Positions 1 to 7,888 are shown, numbered from the stretch's first letter. The stretch: 48,489 bases of DNA from Pseudomonas mandelii (GCF_006438925.1 NZ_RCZA01000021.1:1-48489); one strand, 5' to 3'. The notes: generated by a model from the letters alone, not told the origin. Numbers and translations are program-made.

Positions 1-324
1 ACCCCCCCCCCGGATTCATTGGGTTTTAAGGAACCGAAATATAGCTTTATAGAAAGGTAATAATATGGCCTTCCTATCGCTCAAGTATCGCCTTTCCATA
101 AAACGGCTGAGCGCCTTGATTCGCTTGGGCTGTAGCTGATTTTCAGAGGGGATATTACTAATGTTACTTTTTTTCGAACCCCCACAGATTTTAGGATCGG
201 CACCTATACGGGGGTTGGGATCAGGTTTTGCGGCTGCTTGCGACTGATTTCTTCAAACGTCCCCCAATACGGCCCCCAGCGGGATGCGGTAAAGGATGAA
301 TACAGCTACAGGCCTTGAAATTAG
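1..324. other. Gene-free left flank, AT-richer than the core
   Basis: No credible coding frame is visible on either strand. The stretch begins with a C-run (2-11) and is AT-richer than the core genes to the right. Its only structure is a pair of short direct repeats at 257-278 and a further C-rich motif near 177-184. With the tRNA-like remnant that follows, it looks like the non-coding end of an integrated element, but no integrase gene is visible. Confidence 0.5.
257..278. repeat. Two 10-bp direct repeats, possible recombinase arm-type sites
   Basis: ACGTCCCCCA at 257-266 and ACGGCCCCCA at 269-278 match at 9 of 10 positions with a 12-bp period. Short G/C-run repeats near a tRNA-derived attachment site are typical of tyrosine-recombinase arm sites. 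That reading is inference, because no integrase gene is in view. Confidence 0.35.
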
Positions 325-386
325 TGGAGCGGGTGAAGGGAATCGAACCCTCGTTATCAGCTTGGGAGTCCTTACGAAGCACCCGC
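325..386 (-). pseudogene. tRNA-Gly(CCC)-like remnant with a collapsed D-arm region
   Basis: Read on the minus strand, this 62-nt block has an acceptor stem GCGGGTG/CACCCGC (380-386 with 329-335), a T-arm with TTCGATT loop, the 3' end TCCA, and a CTCCCAAG segment matching the anticodon loop of tRNA-Gly(CCC). Only about 11 nt separate the 5' acceptor strand from the anticodon loop, so no D arm fits and the 5' side of the anticodon stem is wrong. It is probably not a working tRNA. The intact 3' half is what site-specific integration or excision at a tRNA-Gly gene leaves behind. A functional unusual tRNA is the less likely alternative. Confidence 0.55.
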
Positions 387-406
387 ATAAAAGCATGATA
401 ACGAGG
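349..406. repeat. 15-bp inverted repeat with one bulge, inside and beside the tRNA-Gly remnant
   Basis: The arm at 349-363 (CCTCGTTATCAGCTT) is the reverse complement of 391-406 apart from a single extra base at 395, leaving a 27-nt loop. It begins 18 nt past the stop codon of the minus-strand synthetase gene, so it could form a hairpin at that mRNA's 3' end, although no T-tract follows. The 5' arm is part of the tRNA-Gly-like sequence, so the second arm looks like an inverted copy of a tRNA segment. Confidence 0.6.
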
Positions 407-424
407 TAGCTGTTTATGAAAGCG

Positions 425-1501
425 TTAGAGCTGGCTATCAGCTTGAATAAACGCGTTACTCCAATTACGTCCCCAGGGAAACTTACTTCGCCATTCAGGG
501 GTGGCGGATATCGCGACAGCTATTTTAATCGGCCCCCAAATAAAGTCATCACCTTCTGGATTCTCTTCTCGACAGATATTTATGTAAACTTCTGCAGCCA
601 GATCAATAAATTTCTGGTTTTGCTCGAGTAAGAGTTCAATGTCTTTTAGTGTTGATATGCCGATTTCATTCAGCGTGTCAAGTATTGTTGAGATGATTTC
701 TCGGTCGTCTTCATCGAGATTTTCGTTATAGCGCCACTGCACAAACTCAACAAGGCTGTCGTAGTTAAGTTCGTTCTCTAAGAAGTTGTCTGGTGCGTTT
801 TTACTTTCTCGAACGCTGTCCAAATACATGTCACGCTGCATTCTGATGAATTCGAACTGATCGTCTACAGTTTCGAATAAACCCGCAAGTCCATTGAGTT
901 TTCGTATTAGATTAGATGGGACTTGCGACTCTTTTTTGTACACCATGTGATGTTGGATTATGGACCATGCGTCCTGTACGACGGTGCGAACTTGAATTTC
1001 GCATCTCAAAGTCCGCAGATCATCGTATCGCGCGCCCGAGTAATTATTGCCTAAGCGGATTATGAAATGATTTCCGATATATCCAAACTTATTTGTTTCA
1101 AGTTCTTCGCGCTTGTCGATCTCTTGGACTATTTCAAACTCAGTGCGTATTATCTCAGTGACTTTAGGTATGTCGCTATTGTATAGGCATACCACCCTGA
1201 CTCCGGCTAAATCATCTAACTGGTTGAAAGGGTCCGTGTAGCTTTTACGGTTCAATTTTTCTAGAAAACTATTAAGGGTCTTAGCCCTAGATCCCAAAAA
1301 TGAGGTCTCAATGTTCGCTGCCGAGACCTTTTTTTTCAGAATGTATTCGACCTCGCTACACAGCTGCTCGAACTGCGGCCTGGCGTCCAGAAATTTCTTT
1401 ATGACTGCAGGATTTTTCGTCCACATGTCATCCGTGCGGACCGAGAGGGAGGTCGTCACTTTTTTTTTCGCTAGTGCGCGGGGGGCGGCTTTCCTTCCCA
1501 A
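425..1501 (-). CDS. Stand-alone RelA/SpoT-domain protein (small alarmone synthetase-like)
   Basis: The 358-aa product carries a RelA/SpoT nucleotidyltransferase domain at about residues 40-190. Motifs seen are SRAKTLNSFLEKL (71-83), DDLAGVRVV (96-104), GYIGNHFII (140-148) and EIQVRT..DAW....H (168-184). They match the substrate loop, metal-binding Asp, G-loop Tyr and catalytic Glu of (p)ppGpp synthetases, so the synthetase looks intact. There is no HD hydrolase domain. The remainder is a mostly helical C-terminal half that I do not recognise. The start is TTG, chosen because AAGGAG lies 7 nt upstream (1509-1514). The gene is AT-richer than the core and sits directly past the tRNA-Leu 3' end, which suggests transfer. 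A toxic or anti-phage alarmone synthetase is possible. No adjacent antitoxin is seen in the window. Confidence 0.85.
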   Translation of the reverse strand: MGRKAAPRALAKKKVTTSLSVRTDDMWTKNPAVIKKFLDARPQFEQLCSEVEYILKKKVSAANIETSFLGSRAKTLNSFLEKLNRKSYTDPFNQLDDLAGVRVVCLYNSDIPKVTEIIRTEFEIVQEIDKREELETNKFGYIGNHFIIRLGNNYSGARYDDLRTLRCEIQVRTVVQDAWSIIQHHMVYKKESQVPSNLIRKLNGLAGLFETVDDQFEFIRMQRDMYLDSVRESKNAPDNFLENELNYDSLVEFVQWRYNENLDEDDREIISTILDTLNEIGISTLKDIELLLEQNQKFIDLAAEVYINICREENPEGDDFIWGPIKIAVAISATPEWRSKFPWGRNWSNAFIQADSQL

Positions 1502-1567
1502 AACGGAACTCCTTAAAGGCAGCGGACGATGAGTGGTGAGGTGGTTACGCCACTTTTACGCCAGACG

Positions 1568-1597
1568 AAAAAAAAGGCCTTGCAAAGCAAGACCTTT
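1568..1597 (-). terminator. Rho-independent terminator of tRNA-Leu
   Basis: On the minus strand an 11-bp stem (AAAGGTCTTGC with GCAAGGCCTTT, one G-T pair) closes on a TTT loop and is followed by a run of T residues. It starts 8 nt past the tRNA CCA end. Confidence 0.85.
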
Positions 1598-1605
1598 CTT
1601 AATTT

Positions 1606-1690
1606 TGGTGCCCCGAGGGAGACTCGAACTCCCACTTCTTGCGAAAACGGATTTTGAATCCGCCGCGTCTACCAATTCCGCCATCAGGGC
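1606..1690 (-). tRNA. tRNA-Leu (anticodon CAA)
   Basis: The 85-nt gene starts GCCCTGATGG and ends with an encoded CCA (1606-1608). The anticodon stem GCGGA/TCCGT holds the loop TTCAAAA, giving anticodon CAA. It has the D-arm AATTGGTAGAC, a class II long variable arm and a TTCGAGT T-loop. The gene stands just before queA, as in other pseudomonads, and its 3' end faces the accessory patch at 1-1501, so it is a plausible integration target. Confidence 0.97.
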
Positions 1691-1703
1691 TCAATGGCGG
1701 CGA

Positions 1704-1732
1704 AGTATAGAGATGAGATAACCGTCGGTCAA
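1704..1732 (-). promoter_or_regulatory. Sigma-70 promoter of tRNA-Leu
   Basis: On the minus strand TTGACC (1727-1732) and TATACT (1704-1709) are separated by exactly 17 bp, with the tRNA 5' end 13 bp beyond the -10 box. Both boxes are close to consensus, as expected for a stable RNA gene. Confidence 0.85.
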
Positions 1733-1797
1733 TCAGGTACATGGAGAATTTTTGATATTTCCGCTAGACTTCCCGGCCCTGCTAGACGAACCCCATC

Positions 1798-2847
1798 ATG
1801 CGCGTTGCTGACTTTACCTTCGAGCTCCCTGATTCGCTGATCGCCCGCCATCCTTTGGCCGAGCGTCGCAACAGTCGCCTGTTGACCCTTGATGGGGTCA
1901 GCGGCGCCCTGGCACACCGTCAATTCACTGATTTGCTTGAGCATTTGCGCCCGGGCGATTTGATGGTGTTCAACAATACCCGGGTGATTCCGGCGCGGCT
2001 TTTTGGCCAGAAGGCTTCCGGCGGCAAGCTGGAAATCCTGGTGGAGCGGGTGCTGGACAGTCATCGCGTGCTGGCGCATGTGCGTTCCAGCAAGTCGCCG
2101 AAGCCGGGGTCGAAGATCCTGATCGACGGCGGTGGCGAAGCCGAGATGCTGGCGCGCCATGACGCGTTGTTTGAGTTGGGGTTCGCCGAAGAGGTGTTGC
2201 CGCTGCTCGACCGCGTCGGGCACATGCCGTTGCCTCCTTATATAGACCGCCCGGATGAAGGCTCGGACCGCGAGCGTTATCAGACGGTCTACGCCGAGCG
2301 TTTGGGCGCGGTGGCGGCGCCGACGGCGGGGCTGCATTTCGATCAGCCGCTGATGGAGGCGATTGCTGCCAAGGGCGTTGAGACTGCATTCGTGACCTTG
2401 CACGTCGGTGCGGGCACGTTCCAGCCGGTGCGCGTCGAGAAGATCGAAGACCACCACATGCACAGCGAGTGGCTGGAAGTCGGTCAGGACGTGGTCGATG
2501 CCGTCGAGGCCTGCCGCGCTCGCGGTGGTCGCGTGGTGGCCGTGGGGACCACCAGCGTGCGTTCCCTGGAAAGTGCCGCGCGCGATGGCGTGCTCAAGCC
2601 GTTCAGTGGCGACACCGACATCTTTATCTACCCGGGCCGCCCGTTTCATGTGGTCGATGCCCTGGTCACCAATTTCCATTTGCCCGAATCCACGCTGTTG
2701 ATGCTGGTTTCGGCGTTCGCCGGTTATCCCGAAGCCATGGCCGCTTACAAAGCCGCCGTGGAGCATGAATACCGATTTTTCAGCTACGGTGATGCGATGT
2801 TTATCACCCGTAACCCCGCACCACGTGGCCCTGAGGACAAAGAATGA
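1798..2847 (+). CDS. queA: S-adenosylmethionine:tRNA ribosyltransferase-isomerase QueA
   Basis: QueA transfers and isomerises the ribosyl group of S-adenosylmethionine onto preQ1 at position 34 of tRNA, making epoxyqueuosine. The 349-aa length is normal for the family. Conserved blocks seen are NNTRVIPARL (59-68), GHMPLPPYI (141-149), a segment ending in APTAGLHF (174-181), LHVGAGTF (201-208) and NFHLPESTLLML near the C-terminus. The ATG at 1798 fits the family N-terminus MRVADF. The stop overlaps the start of tgt by 4 nt (ATGA), so the two consecutive queuosine enzymes are translationally coupled. I see no strong promoter in the gap after tRNA-Leu. Confidence 0.97.
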   Translation: MRVADFTFELPDSLIARHPLAERRNSRLLTLDGVSGALAHRQFTDLLEHLRPGDLMVFNNTRVIPARLFGQKASGGKLEILVERVLDSHRVLAHVRSSKSPKPGSKILIDGGGEAEMLARHDALFELGFAEEVLPLLDRVGHMPLPPYIDRPDEGSDRERYQTVYAERLGAVAAPTAGLHFDQPLMEAIAAKGVETAFVTLHVGAGTFQPVRVEKIEDHHMHSEWLEVGQDVVDAVEACRARGGRVVAVGTTSVRSLESAARDGVLKPFSGDTDIFIYPGRPFHVVDALVTNFHLPESTLLMLVSAFAGYPEAMAAYKAAVEHEYRFFSYGDAMFITRNPAPRGPEDKE

Positions 2848-3977
2848 GTCGCCAAAGTCGTATGTCGTTTGAGTTGCTTGCTACTGACGGCAAGGCTCGT
2901 CGCGGTCGTTTGACCTTTCCGCGCGGTACCGTCGAGACCCCGGCTTTCATGCCCGTGGGCACGTACGGCACGGTCAAGGGCATGTTGCCGCGGGATATCG
3001 TCGCCACGGGCGCGGAAATCATTCTGGGTAACACCTTCCACTTGTGGCTGCGTCCTGGCACTGAAGTGATCAAGAAGCACGGCGACCTGCATGATTTCAT
3101 GCAGTGGAAAGGCCCGATTCTGACCGACTCCGGTGGTTTCCAGGTGTTCAGCCTGGGCGCCATGCGCAAGATCAAGGAGGAGGGCGTGACCTTCGCCTCT
3201 CCGGTCGACGGCGCCAAAGTGTTCATGGGCCCGGAAGAGTCGATGCAGGTCCAGCGCGATCTGGGCTCGGACATCGTGATGATCTTTGACGAATGCACCC
3301 CGTACCCGGCTGACGAAGACGTCGCGCGGGTATCGATGGAGCTGTCGTTGCGTTGGGCCAAGCGTTCGAAAGAAGCCCATGGCGACAACACGGCGGCACT
3401 GTTCGGCATCGTTCAGGGCGGCATGCACCAGGATCTGCGCATGCGCTCCCTGGAAGGTCTCGACAATATTGGTTTCGATGGTCTGGCCATTGGCGGTCTG
3501 TCGGTGGGCGAGCCGAAACACGAGATGATCAAGGTGCTGGATTACCTGCCGGGTCAGATGCCGGCTGACAAACCTCGTTACCTTATGGGCGTTGGCAAAC
3601 CGGAAGATCTGGTTGAGGGTGTGCGCCGCGGTGTGGACATGTTCGATTGCGTGATGCCAACCCGTAATGCCCGCAATGGGCATCTGTTCATTGATACAGG
3701 CGTGCTGAAGATCCGTAACGCGTTCCATCGCCATGATGATTCGCCGCTGGATCCGACCTGCGATTGCTATACCTGCCAGAACTTCTCCCGTGCTTATCTG
3801 CACCATCTGGACAAGTGTGGCGAAATGCTGGGTAGCATGTTGAATACCATCCACAATTTGCGCCATTACCAGGTGCTTATGGCTGGTTTGCGCGAGGCTA
3901 TTCAACAGGGTACATTGGCCGCCTTTGTCGATGCCTTCTACGTCAAACGCGGGTTACCTGTTCCGCCTTTGGACTGA
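2844..3977 (+). CDS. tgt: tRNA-guanine transglycosylase Tgt
   Basis: Tgt swaps guanine-34 for preQ1 in GUN-decoding tRNAs, the step before QueA. The 377-aa product shows the TDSGGFQVFSLG block with Asp95, the MFDCVMPTRNAR block with the presumed nucleophile Asp268, and a zinc site Cys306-Cys308-Cys311 with His337. The ATG at 2844 is chosen because GAGGA lies 7 nt upstream and it overlaps the queA stop. An internal ATG at 2862, where most family proteins begin (371 aa), lacks a good ribosome binding site. Both starts remain possible. Confidence 0.97.
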   Translation: MSRQSRMSFELLATDGKARRGRLTFPRGTVETPAFMPVGTYGTVKGMLPRDIVATGAEIILGNTFHLWLRPGTEVIKKHGDLHDFMQWKGPILTDSGGFQVFSLGAMRKIKEEGVTFASPVDGAKVFMGPEESMQVQRDLGSDIVMIFDECTPYPADEDVARVSMELSLRWAKRSKEAHGDNTAALFGIVQGGMHQDLRMRSLEGLDNIGFDGLAIGGLSVGEPKHEMIKVLDYLPGQMPADKPRYLMGVGKPEDLVEGVRRGVDMFDCVMPTRNARNGHLFIDTGVLKIRNAFHRHDDSPLDPTCDCYTCQNFSRAYLHHLDKCGEMLGSMLNTIHNLRHYQVLMAGLREAIQQGTLAAFVDAFYVKRGLPVPPLD

Positions 3978-4020
3978 GTTTTCTGACCCCAAGATTCAAC
4001 ATTTGCAACTGGAGTGCTAA

Positions 4021-4359
4021 ATGAGCTTTTTTATCTCTAATGCCATGGCTGACGCCGCTGCACCGGCAGCTGCCGGCCCTATGGGTGGCGGTTTTGAGTG
4101 GATTTTCCTGGTCGGTTTCCTGGTCATCTTCTACCTGATGATCTGGCGTCCACAGGCCAAGCGCGCCAAAGAGCAGAAGAACCTGCTGAGCAGCCTGCAG
4201 AAAGGCGACGAAGTTGTGACCACCGGTGGTATCGCCGGCAAGATCACTAAAGTGGCAGACGACTTCGTTGTTCTGGAAGTTTCCGACACGATCGAAATGA
4301 AGTTCCAGAAAGGCGCCATCGCCGCCACGTTGCCAAAAGGCACGCTAAAAGCGATCTAA
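4021..4359 (+). CDS. yajC: Preprotein translocase subunit YajC
   Basis: YajC is the small inner-membrane partner of the SecDF complex. The 112-aa protein has one transmembrane segment at about residues 22-42 (FEWIFLVGFLVIFYLM) followed by a basic stretch and the conserved cytoplasmic block LQKGDEVVTTGGIAGKI. GGAG stands 8 nt before the ATG. The gene lies 43 nt after tgt and 63 nt before secD, the usual tgt-yajC-secD-secF order, so it is probably co-transcribed. Its exact biochemical role in the family is still unclear. Confidence 0.95.
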   Translation: MSFFISNAMADAAAPAAAGPMGGGFEWIFLVGFLVIFYLMIWRPQAKRAKEQKNLLSSLQKGDEVVTTGGIAGKITKVADDFVVLEVSDTIEMKFQKGAIAATLPKGTLKAI

Positions 4360-4382
4360 GTTTCAACTTCTACTCAATCGAC

Positions 4383-4401
4383 GGGGCGCGCAAGGCGCCC
4401 C
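4383..4401 (+). promoter_or_regulatory. G/C hairpin between yajC and secD
   Basis: GGGGCGC and GCGCCCC flank a 5-nt loop, with no T-tract after them. It may stabilise or separate mRNA segments within the operon; a full terminator is unlikely because secD lacks another obvious promoter. Confidence 0.5.
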
Positions 4402-4422
4402 GCGTCATAAGCGGGCGGCGTG

Positions 4423-6291
4423 ATGCTGAACAAATACCCTCTGTGGAAATACATTCTGATCCTGGCGGTGCTGGCGGTCGGTCTGATTTATTCCGCTCCC
4501 AATCTATATCCTGATGACCCGGCCATTCAGGTCAGCGGTGCAAGCACTGCGCTGTTGGTCAATCAGGCTGATCTGGACCGTGTGAGCGCTGCGCTCAAGG
4601 AGTCCGGGATCAACGTCAAGGCTGCCACTTTGGCCGCCAACGGCAAGGGCGGTCTGATTCGTCTGACCAAGGCTGAAGATCAGCTACCTGCCAAGGACGT
4701 CGTGCGCAAGGCATTGGGTGATGACTACGTCGTTGCACTGAACCTGGCACAAACCACCCCGCAATGGCTGCGCAGCCTGGCCGCGCACCCGATGAAGCTG
4801 GGTCTGGACTTGTCCGGTGGTGTGCACTTCCTGCTGGAAGTGGACATGGACAAAGCGCTCGATGCGCGCCTGAAAGTCTACGAAGGCGACGTCAAGAGCC
4901 TGTTGCGTAAAGAGAAGCTGCGCTATCGCAGCCTGCCGCAACTCAACGGTGCCATTCAGCTGGGCTTCACTGATGAAGCAGCCCGCGAACAAGCCCGTAC
5001 GCTGATCCGCAAGAGCTTCAACGATTTCGACATTGTTCCGGCCGACCTCAATGGCCAACCGGTACTGCGTCTGGCGATGACCCCGGCCAAGCTGGCGGAA
5101 ATCCGTGAATACTCCATCAAGCAGAACTTGACCACGGTACGGAACCGCGTCAACGAGCTGGGTGTTGCCGAGCCAATCGTTCAGCGCCAGGGCGCCAACC
5201 GCATCGTGGTTGAGCTGCCGGGCGTGCAGGACACCGCCGAAGCCAAGCGTATTCTCGGCAAGACGGCCAACCTTGAGTTCCGTCTGGCCGCTGAGCCAGG
5301 TGCTTCGAAAGCCACTTCCGAAACCTTCGAGTTCCGTGAAGGCAAGCGTCCGCCGGCGCAGATCGAGCGTGGCTTGATCATCACCGGTGACCAGGTCACT
5401 GACGCCAAGGCTGGCTTCGGCGAGCACGGCACGCCAGAAGTGAACATCCGTCTGGATGGCCACGGTGGCGAGCTGATGAGTCGTGCGACTCGCAGCAACG
5501 TCGGTCGCAGCATGGCAGTGATCTTTATCGAGCAGCGCCCGGTTACCACTTACGTCAAGCAAGTGGTTAATGGCGTCGAGAAAGACGTGCCGGTCCAGAC
5601 GTTCAAGGAAGAGAAAAAGATCATCAGCCTGGCGACCATCCAGTCGCCGCTGGGTGCTCAGTTCCGCATCACTGGCCTGAACGGCCAGGGCGAGTCGTCC
5701 GAACTGGCGCTGCTGCTGCGTGCCGGTGGTCTGGCTGCCCCGATGTACTTCGCTGAAGAACGTACCATTGGCCCGAGCCTGGGTGCCGACAACATCGTCA
5801 AAGGTATCGATGCATCGCTGTGGGGCATGCTGTTTGTATCGCTGTTTATCATGGCCATCTACCGCTTCTTCGGCATCATCGCCACCGTCGCTCTGGCGGT
5901 GAACATGGTGCTGCTGCTGGCCCTGATGTCGCTGCTGGGTGCAACGCTGACCCTGCCGGGTATCGCCGGTATCGTGTTGACCATGGGTATGGCTGTCGAC
6001 GCCAACGTTCTGATCTTCTCGCGGATACGTGAAGAGATCGCGGCTGGCATGACCGTGCAACGGGCAATCAACGAAGGCTTCGGCCGGGCATTCACCGCGA
6101 TTCTCGACGCCAACCTGACAACCTTGTTGGTCGGCGGGATTCTCTTTGCGATGGGCACCGGTCCAGTCAAAGGTTTCGCAGTGACCATGTCCCTCGGGAT
6201 CTTTACCTCGATGTTCACGGCCATCATGGTGACCCGCGCGATGGTCAACCTGATCTTCGGCGGACGTGACTTCAAGAAGTTGTGGATTTAA
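4423..6291 (+). CDS. secD: Protein translocase subunit SecD
   Basis: SecD with SecF uses the proton gradient to complete protein export on the periplasmic side of SecYEG. The 622-aa product has an N-terminal membrane segment, the large periplasmic P1 domain beginning at the conserved LGLDLSGGVHFLLEVD, and five transmembrane helices from about residue 455, including the GIVLTMGMAVDANVLIF block of the RND-like core. A GTG at 4420 directly precedes the ATG at 4423. I chose the ATG because family proteins start MLNKYPLWKY. SecF follows after 9 nt. Confidence 0.97.
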   Translation: MLNKYPLWKYILILAVLAVGLIYSAPNLYPDDPAIQVSGASTALLVNQADLDRVSAALKESGINVKAATLAANGKGGLIRLTKAEDQLPAKDVVRKALGDDYVVALNLAQTTPQWLRSLAAHPMKLGLDLSGGVHFLLEVDMDKALDARLKVYEGDVKSLLRKEKLRYRSLPQLNGAIQLGFTDEAAREQARTLIRKSFNDFDIVPADLNGQPVLRLAMTPAKLAEIREYSIKQNLTTVRNRVNELGVAEPIVQRQGANRIVVELPGVQDTAEAKRILGKTANLEFRLAAEPGASKATSETFEFREGKRPPAQIERGLIITGDQVTDAKAGFGEHGTPEVNIRLDGHGGELMSRATRSNVGRSMAVIFIEQRPVTTYVKQVVNGVEKDVPVQTFKEEKKIISLATIQSPLGAQFRITGLNGQGESSELALLLRAGGLAAPMYFAEERTIGPSLGADNIVKGIDASLWGMLFVSLFIMAIYRFFGIIATVALAVNMVLLLALMSLLGATLTLPGIAGIVLTMGMAVDANVLIFSRIREEIAAGMTVQRAINEGFGRAFTAILDANLTTLLVGGILFAMGTGPVKGFAVTMSLGIFTSMFTAIMVTRAMVNLIFGGRDFKKLWI

Positions 6292-6300
6292 GGGGCTGCC

Positions 6301-7215
6301 ATGTTACGTACAATCAACTTCATGGGCGTTCGCAACGTTGCGTTCGGCGTCACATTGTTCCTTACCGCACTGGCGTTGTTCAGTGTTGCCACCAAGGGCA
6401 TGAACTGGGGCCTGGACTTCACCGGCGGTACGCTCATCGAGCTGACCTACGAGCGTCCGGCCGACGTCACCAAGGTGCGTGAGCAGCTGGTTACATCGGG
6501 TTATCACGAGGCGATCGTGCAGAGCTTCGGTGCGACTACCGATTTGCTGGTGCGCATGCCGGGTGAAGACCCGCAGCTGGGCCATCAAGTGGCAGAAGCG
6601 CTGTTGAAGGTTGGCGGCGATAACCCGGCAACGGTCAAGCGCGTCGAATTCGTCGGCCCTCAGGTCGGTGAAGAGCTGCGCGACCAGGGCGGCCTCGGCA
6701 TGCTGATGGCGCTCGGCGGCATCCTGATCTACCTGGCTTTCCGCTTTCAGTGGAAGTTCGCGGTCGGTGCCATCGTTTCGCTGATTCACGACGTGATCGT
6801 GACCGTCGGTATCCTGTCGTTCTTCCAGATCACCTTCGACCTGACGGTGCTGGCGGCGGTACTGGCGATTATCGGTTACTCGCTCAATGACACTATCGTG
6901 GTATTCGACCGGGTTCGTGAGAACTTCCGTGTGCTGCGCAAGGCGTCCTTGATCGAGAACATCAACATCTCGACTACCCAGACCCTGCTGCGGACCATGG
7001 CGACGTCGATCTCCACTTTGCTGGCGATCGCGGCTCTGTTGTTCTTTGGTGGCGACAACCTGTTCGGCTTCTCCATCGCGCTGTTTATCGGTGTGTTGGC
7101 GGGTACTTACTCGTCGATCTACATCGCCAACGTCGTGCTGATCTGGCTGAACCTGAGCACTGAGGATCTGATTCCTGCAGTGGCTACCGATAAGGAAGTC
7201 GACGACCGCCCATAA
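6301..7215 (+). CDS. secF: Protein translocase subunit SecF
   Basis: SecF is the partner of SecD in the inner membrane. The 304-aa protein has an N-terminal transmembrane helix (about 15-35), the signature GLDFTGGTLIEL (about 38-49), a small periplasmic domain, and five C-terminal helices with the conserved IIGYSLNDTIVVFDRVREN block and GTYSSIYIA near the end. It is separated from secD by only 9 nt and is followed by a strong terminator, so it closes the yajC-secD-secF transcription unit. Confidence 0.97.
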   Translation: MLRTINFMGVRNVAFGVTLFLTALALFSVATKGMNWGLDFTGGTLIELTYERPADVTKVREQLVTSGYHEAIVQSFGATTDLLVRMPGEDPQLGHQVAEALLKVGGDNPATVKRVEFVGPQVGEELRDQGGLGMLMALGGILIYLAFRFQWKFAVGAIVSLIHDVIVTVGILSFFQITFDLTVLAAVLAIIGYSLNDTIVVFDRVRENFRVLRKASLIENINISTTQTLLRTMATSISTLLAIAALLFFGGDNLFGFSIALFIGVLAGTYSSIYIANVVLIWLNLSTEDLIPAVATDKEVDDRP

Positions 7216-7247
7216 CGGCTATCGCTTTTCCAGCTGTCGGCCGAGAA

Positions 7248-7277
7248 GGCGCGAGTGTTGAACTCGCGCCTTTTTTT
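7248..7277 (+). terminator. Terminator after secF
   Basis: A 9-bp stem GGCGCGAGT/ACTCGCGCC with a 5-nt loop is followed by seven T residues. It ends the secDF operon. Confidence 0.9.
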
Positions 7278-7325
7278 ATGCTCCAAGGCTGGGAGAAGCG
7301 CGGGCATGTCCCGCATGTGATGGTC

Positions 7326-7340
7326 AGGAGGTTCATGTGA
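7326..7340 (+). promoter_or_regulatory. Shine-Dalgarno with ATG-TGA start-stop overlapping a GTG start
   Basis: AGGAGG (7326-7331) is followed at 7335-7340 by ATGTGA: an ATG with an in-frame stop as its second codon, overlapping in the +2 frame the GTG (7337) that opens the 183-aa gene. The sequence leaves no other start with a binding site. Confidence 0.7.
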
Positions 7341-7888
7341 ACAAGTCGATGCTGGTTGGTGCAGTATTGGGTGCTGTTGGTGTGACGGCCGGGGGTGCTG
7401 TTGCCACCTACAGCCTCGTTAAAAAAAGCGGCCCTGAGTATGCGCAAGTTTTAGCCGTTGAACCGGTCAAGACACAAATCAAGACGCCACGTGAAGTATG
7501 CAAGGACGTTGCAGTAACCCGGCAAGCGCCGGTGAAAGATCAACACCAGATCGCCGGTACGGTGGTCGGTGCGCTGGCTGGTGGTCTGTTGGGTAATCAG
7601 ATCGGCGGCGGTACTGGCAAGAAGATCGCCACGGTGGCCGGTGCGGTCGGCGGCGGTTATGCGGGTAACAAGGTGCAAGAAGGCATGCAGGAGCGTGACA
7701 CTTACACCACGACCCAAACTCGCTGCAATACGGTGAATGACATCAGTGACAAGGTCGTAGGGTATGACGTCCGTTATTCACTGGATGGCAAGGAAGGCAA
7801 GGTGCGGATGGATCGCGATCCAGGCAACCAGATTCCGGTCGATAAGGAAGGCAAGCTAGTCCTGGGGCAGAACGAAGAGAACCGCTAA
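7337..7888 (+). CDS. Glycine-zipper 2TM-domain envelope protein
   Basis: The 183-aa protein has an N-terminal membrane or signal segment (residues 4-28) and a glycine-zipper region around residues 75-115 (VVGALAGGLLGNQIGGG, then AGAVGGGYAGNKVQEGM), the Rick_17kDa/SlyB-type 2TM motif. The C-terminal part contains a conserved Cys and YDVRYSLDGKEG. It matches the hypothetical gene found between secF and suhB in pseudomonads. A role in envelope integrity is inference. The start is GTG at 7337, five bases after a perfect AGGAGG (7326-7331). An overlapping ATG at 7335 is immediately followed by TGA. Confidence 0.85.
   Translation: MNKSMLVGAVLGAVGVTAGGAVATYSLVKKSGPEYAQVLAVEPVKTQIKTPREVCKDVAVTRQAPVKDQHQIAGTVVGALAGGLLGNQIGGGTGKKIATVAGAVGGGYAGNKVQEGMQERDTYTTTQTRCNTVNDISDKVVGYDVRYSLDGKEGKVRMDRDPGNQIPVDKEGKLVLGQNEENR

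Noticed and set aside
1533..1721. 62-codon plus-strand frame over tRNA-Leu
   Set aside because: It reads through the antisense of a tRNA gene and its terminator, a common false ORF.
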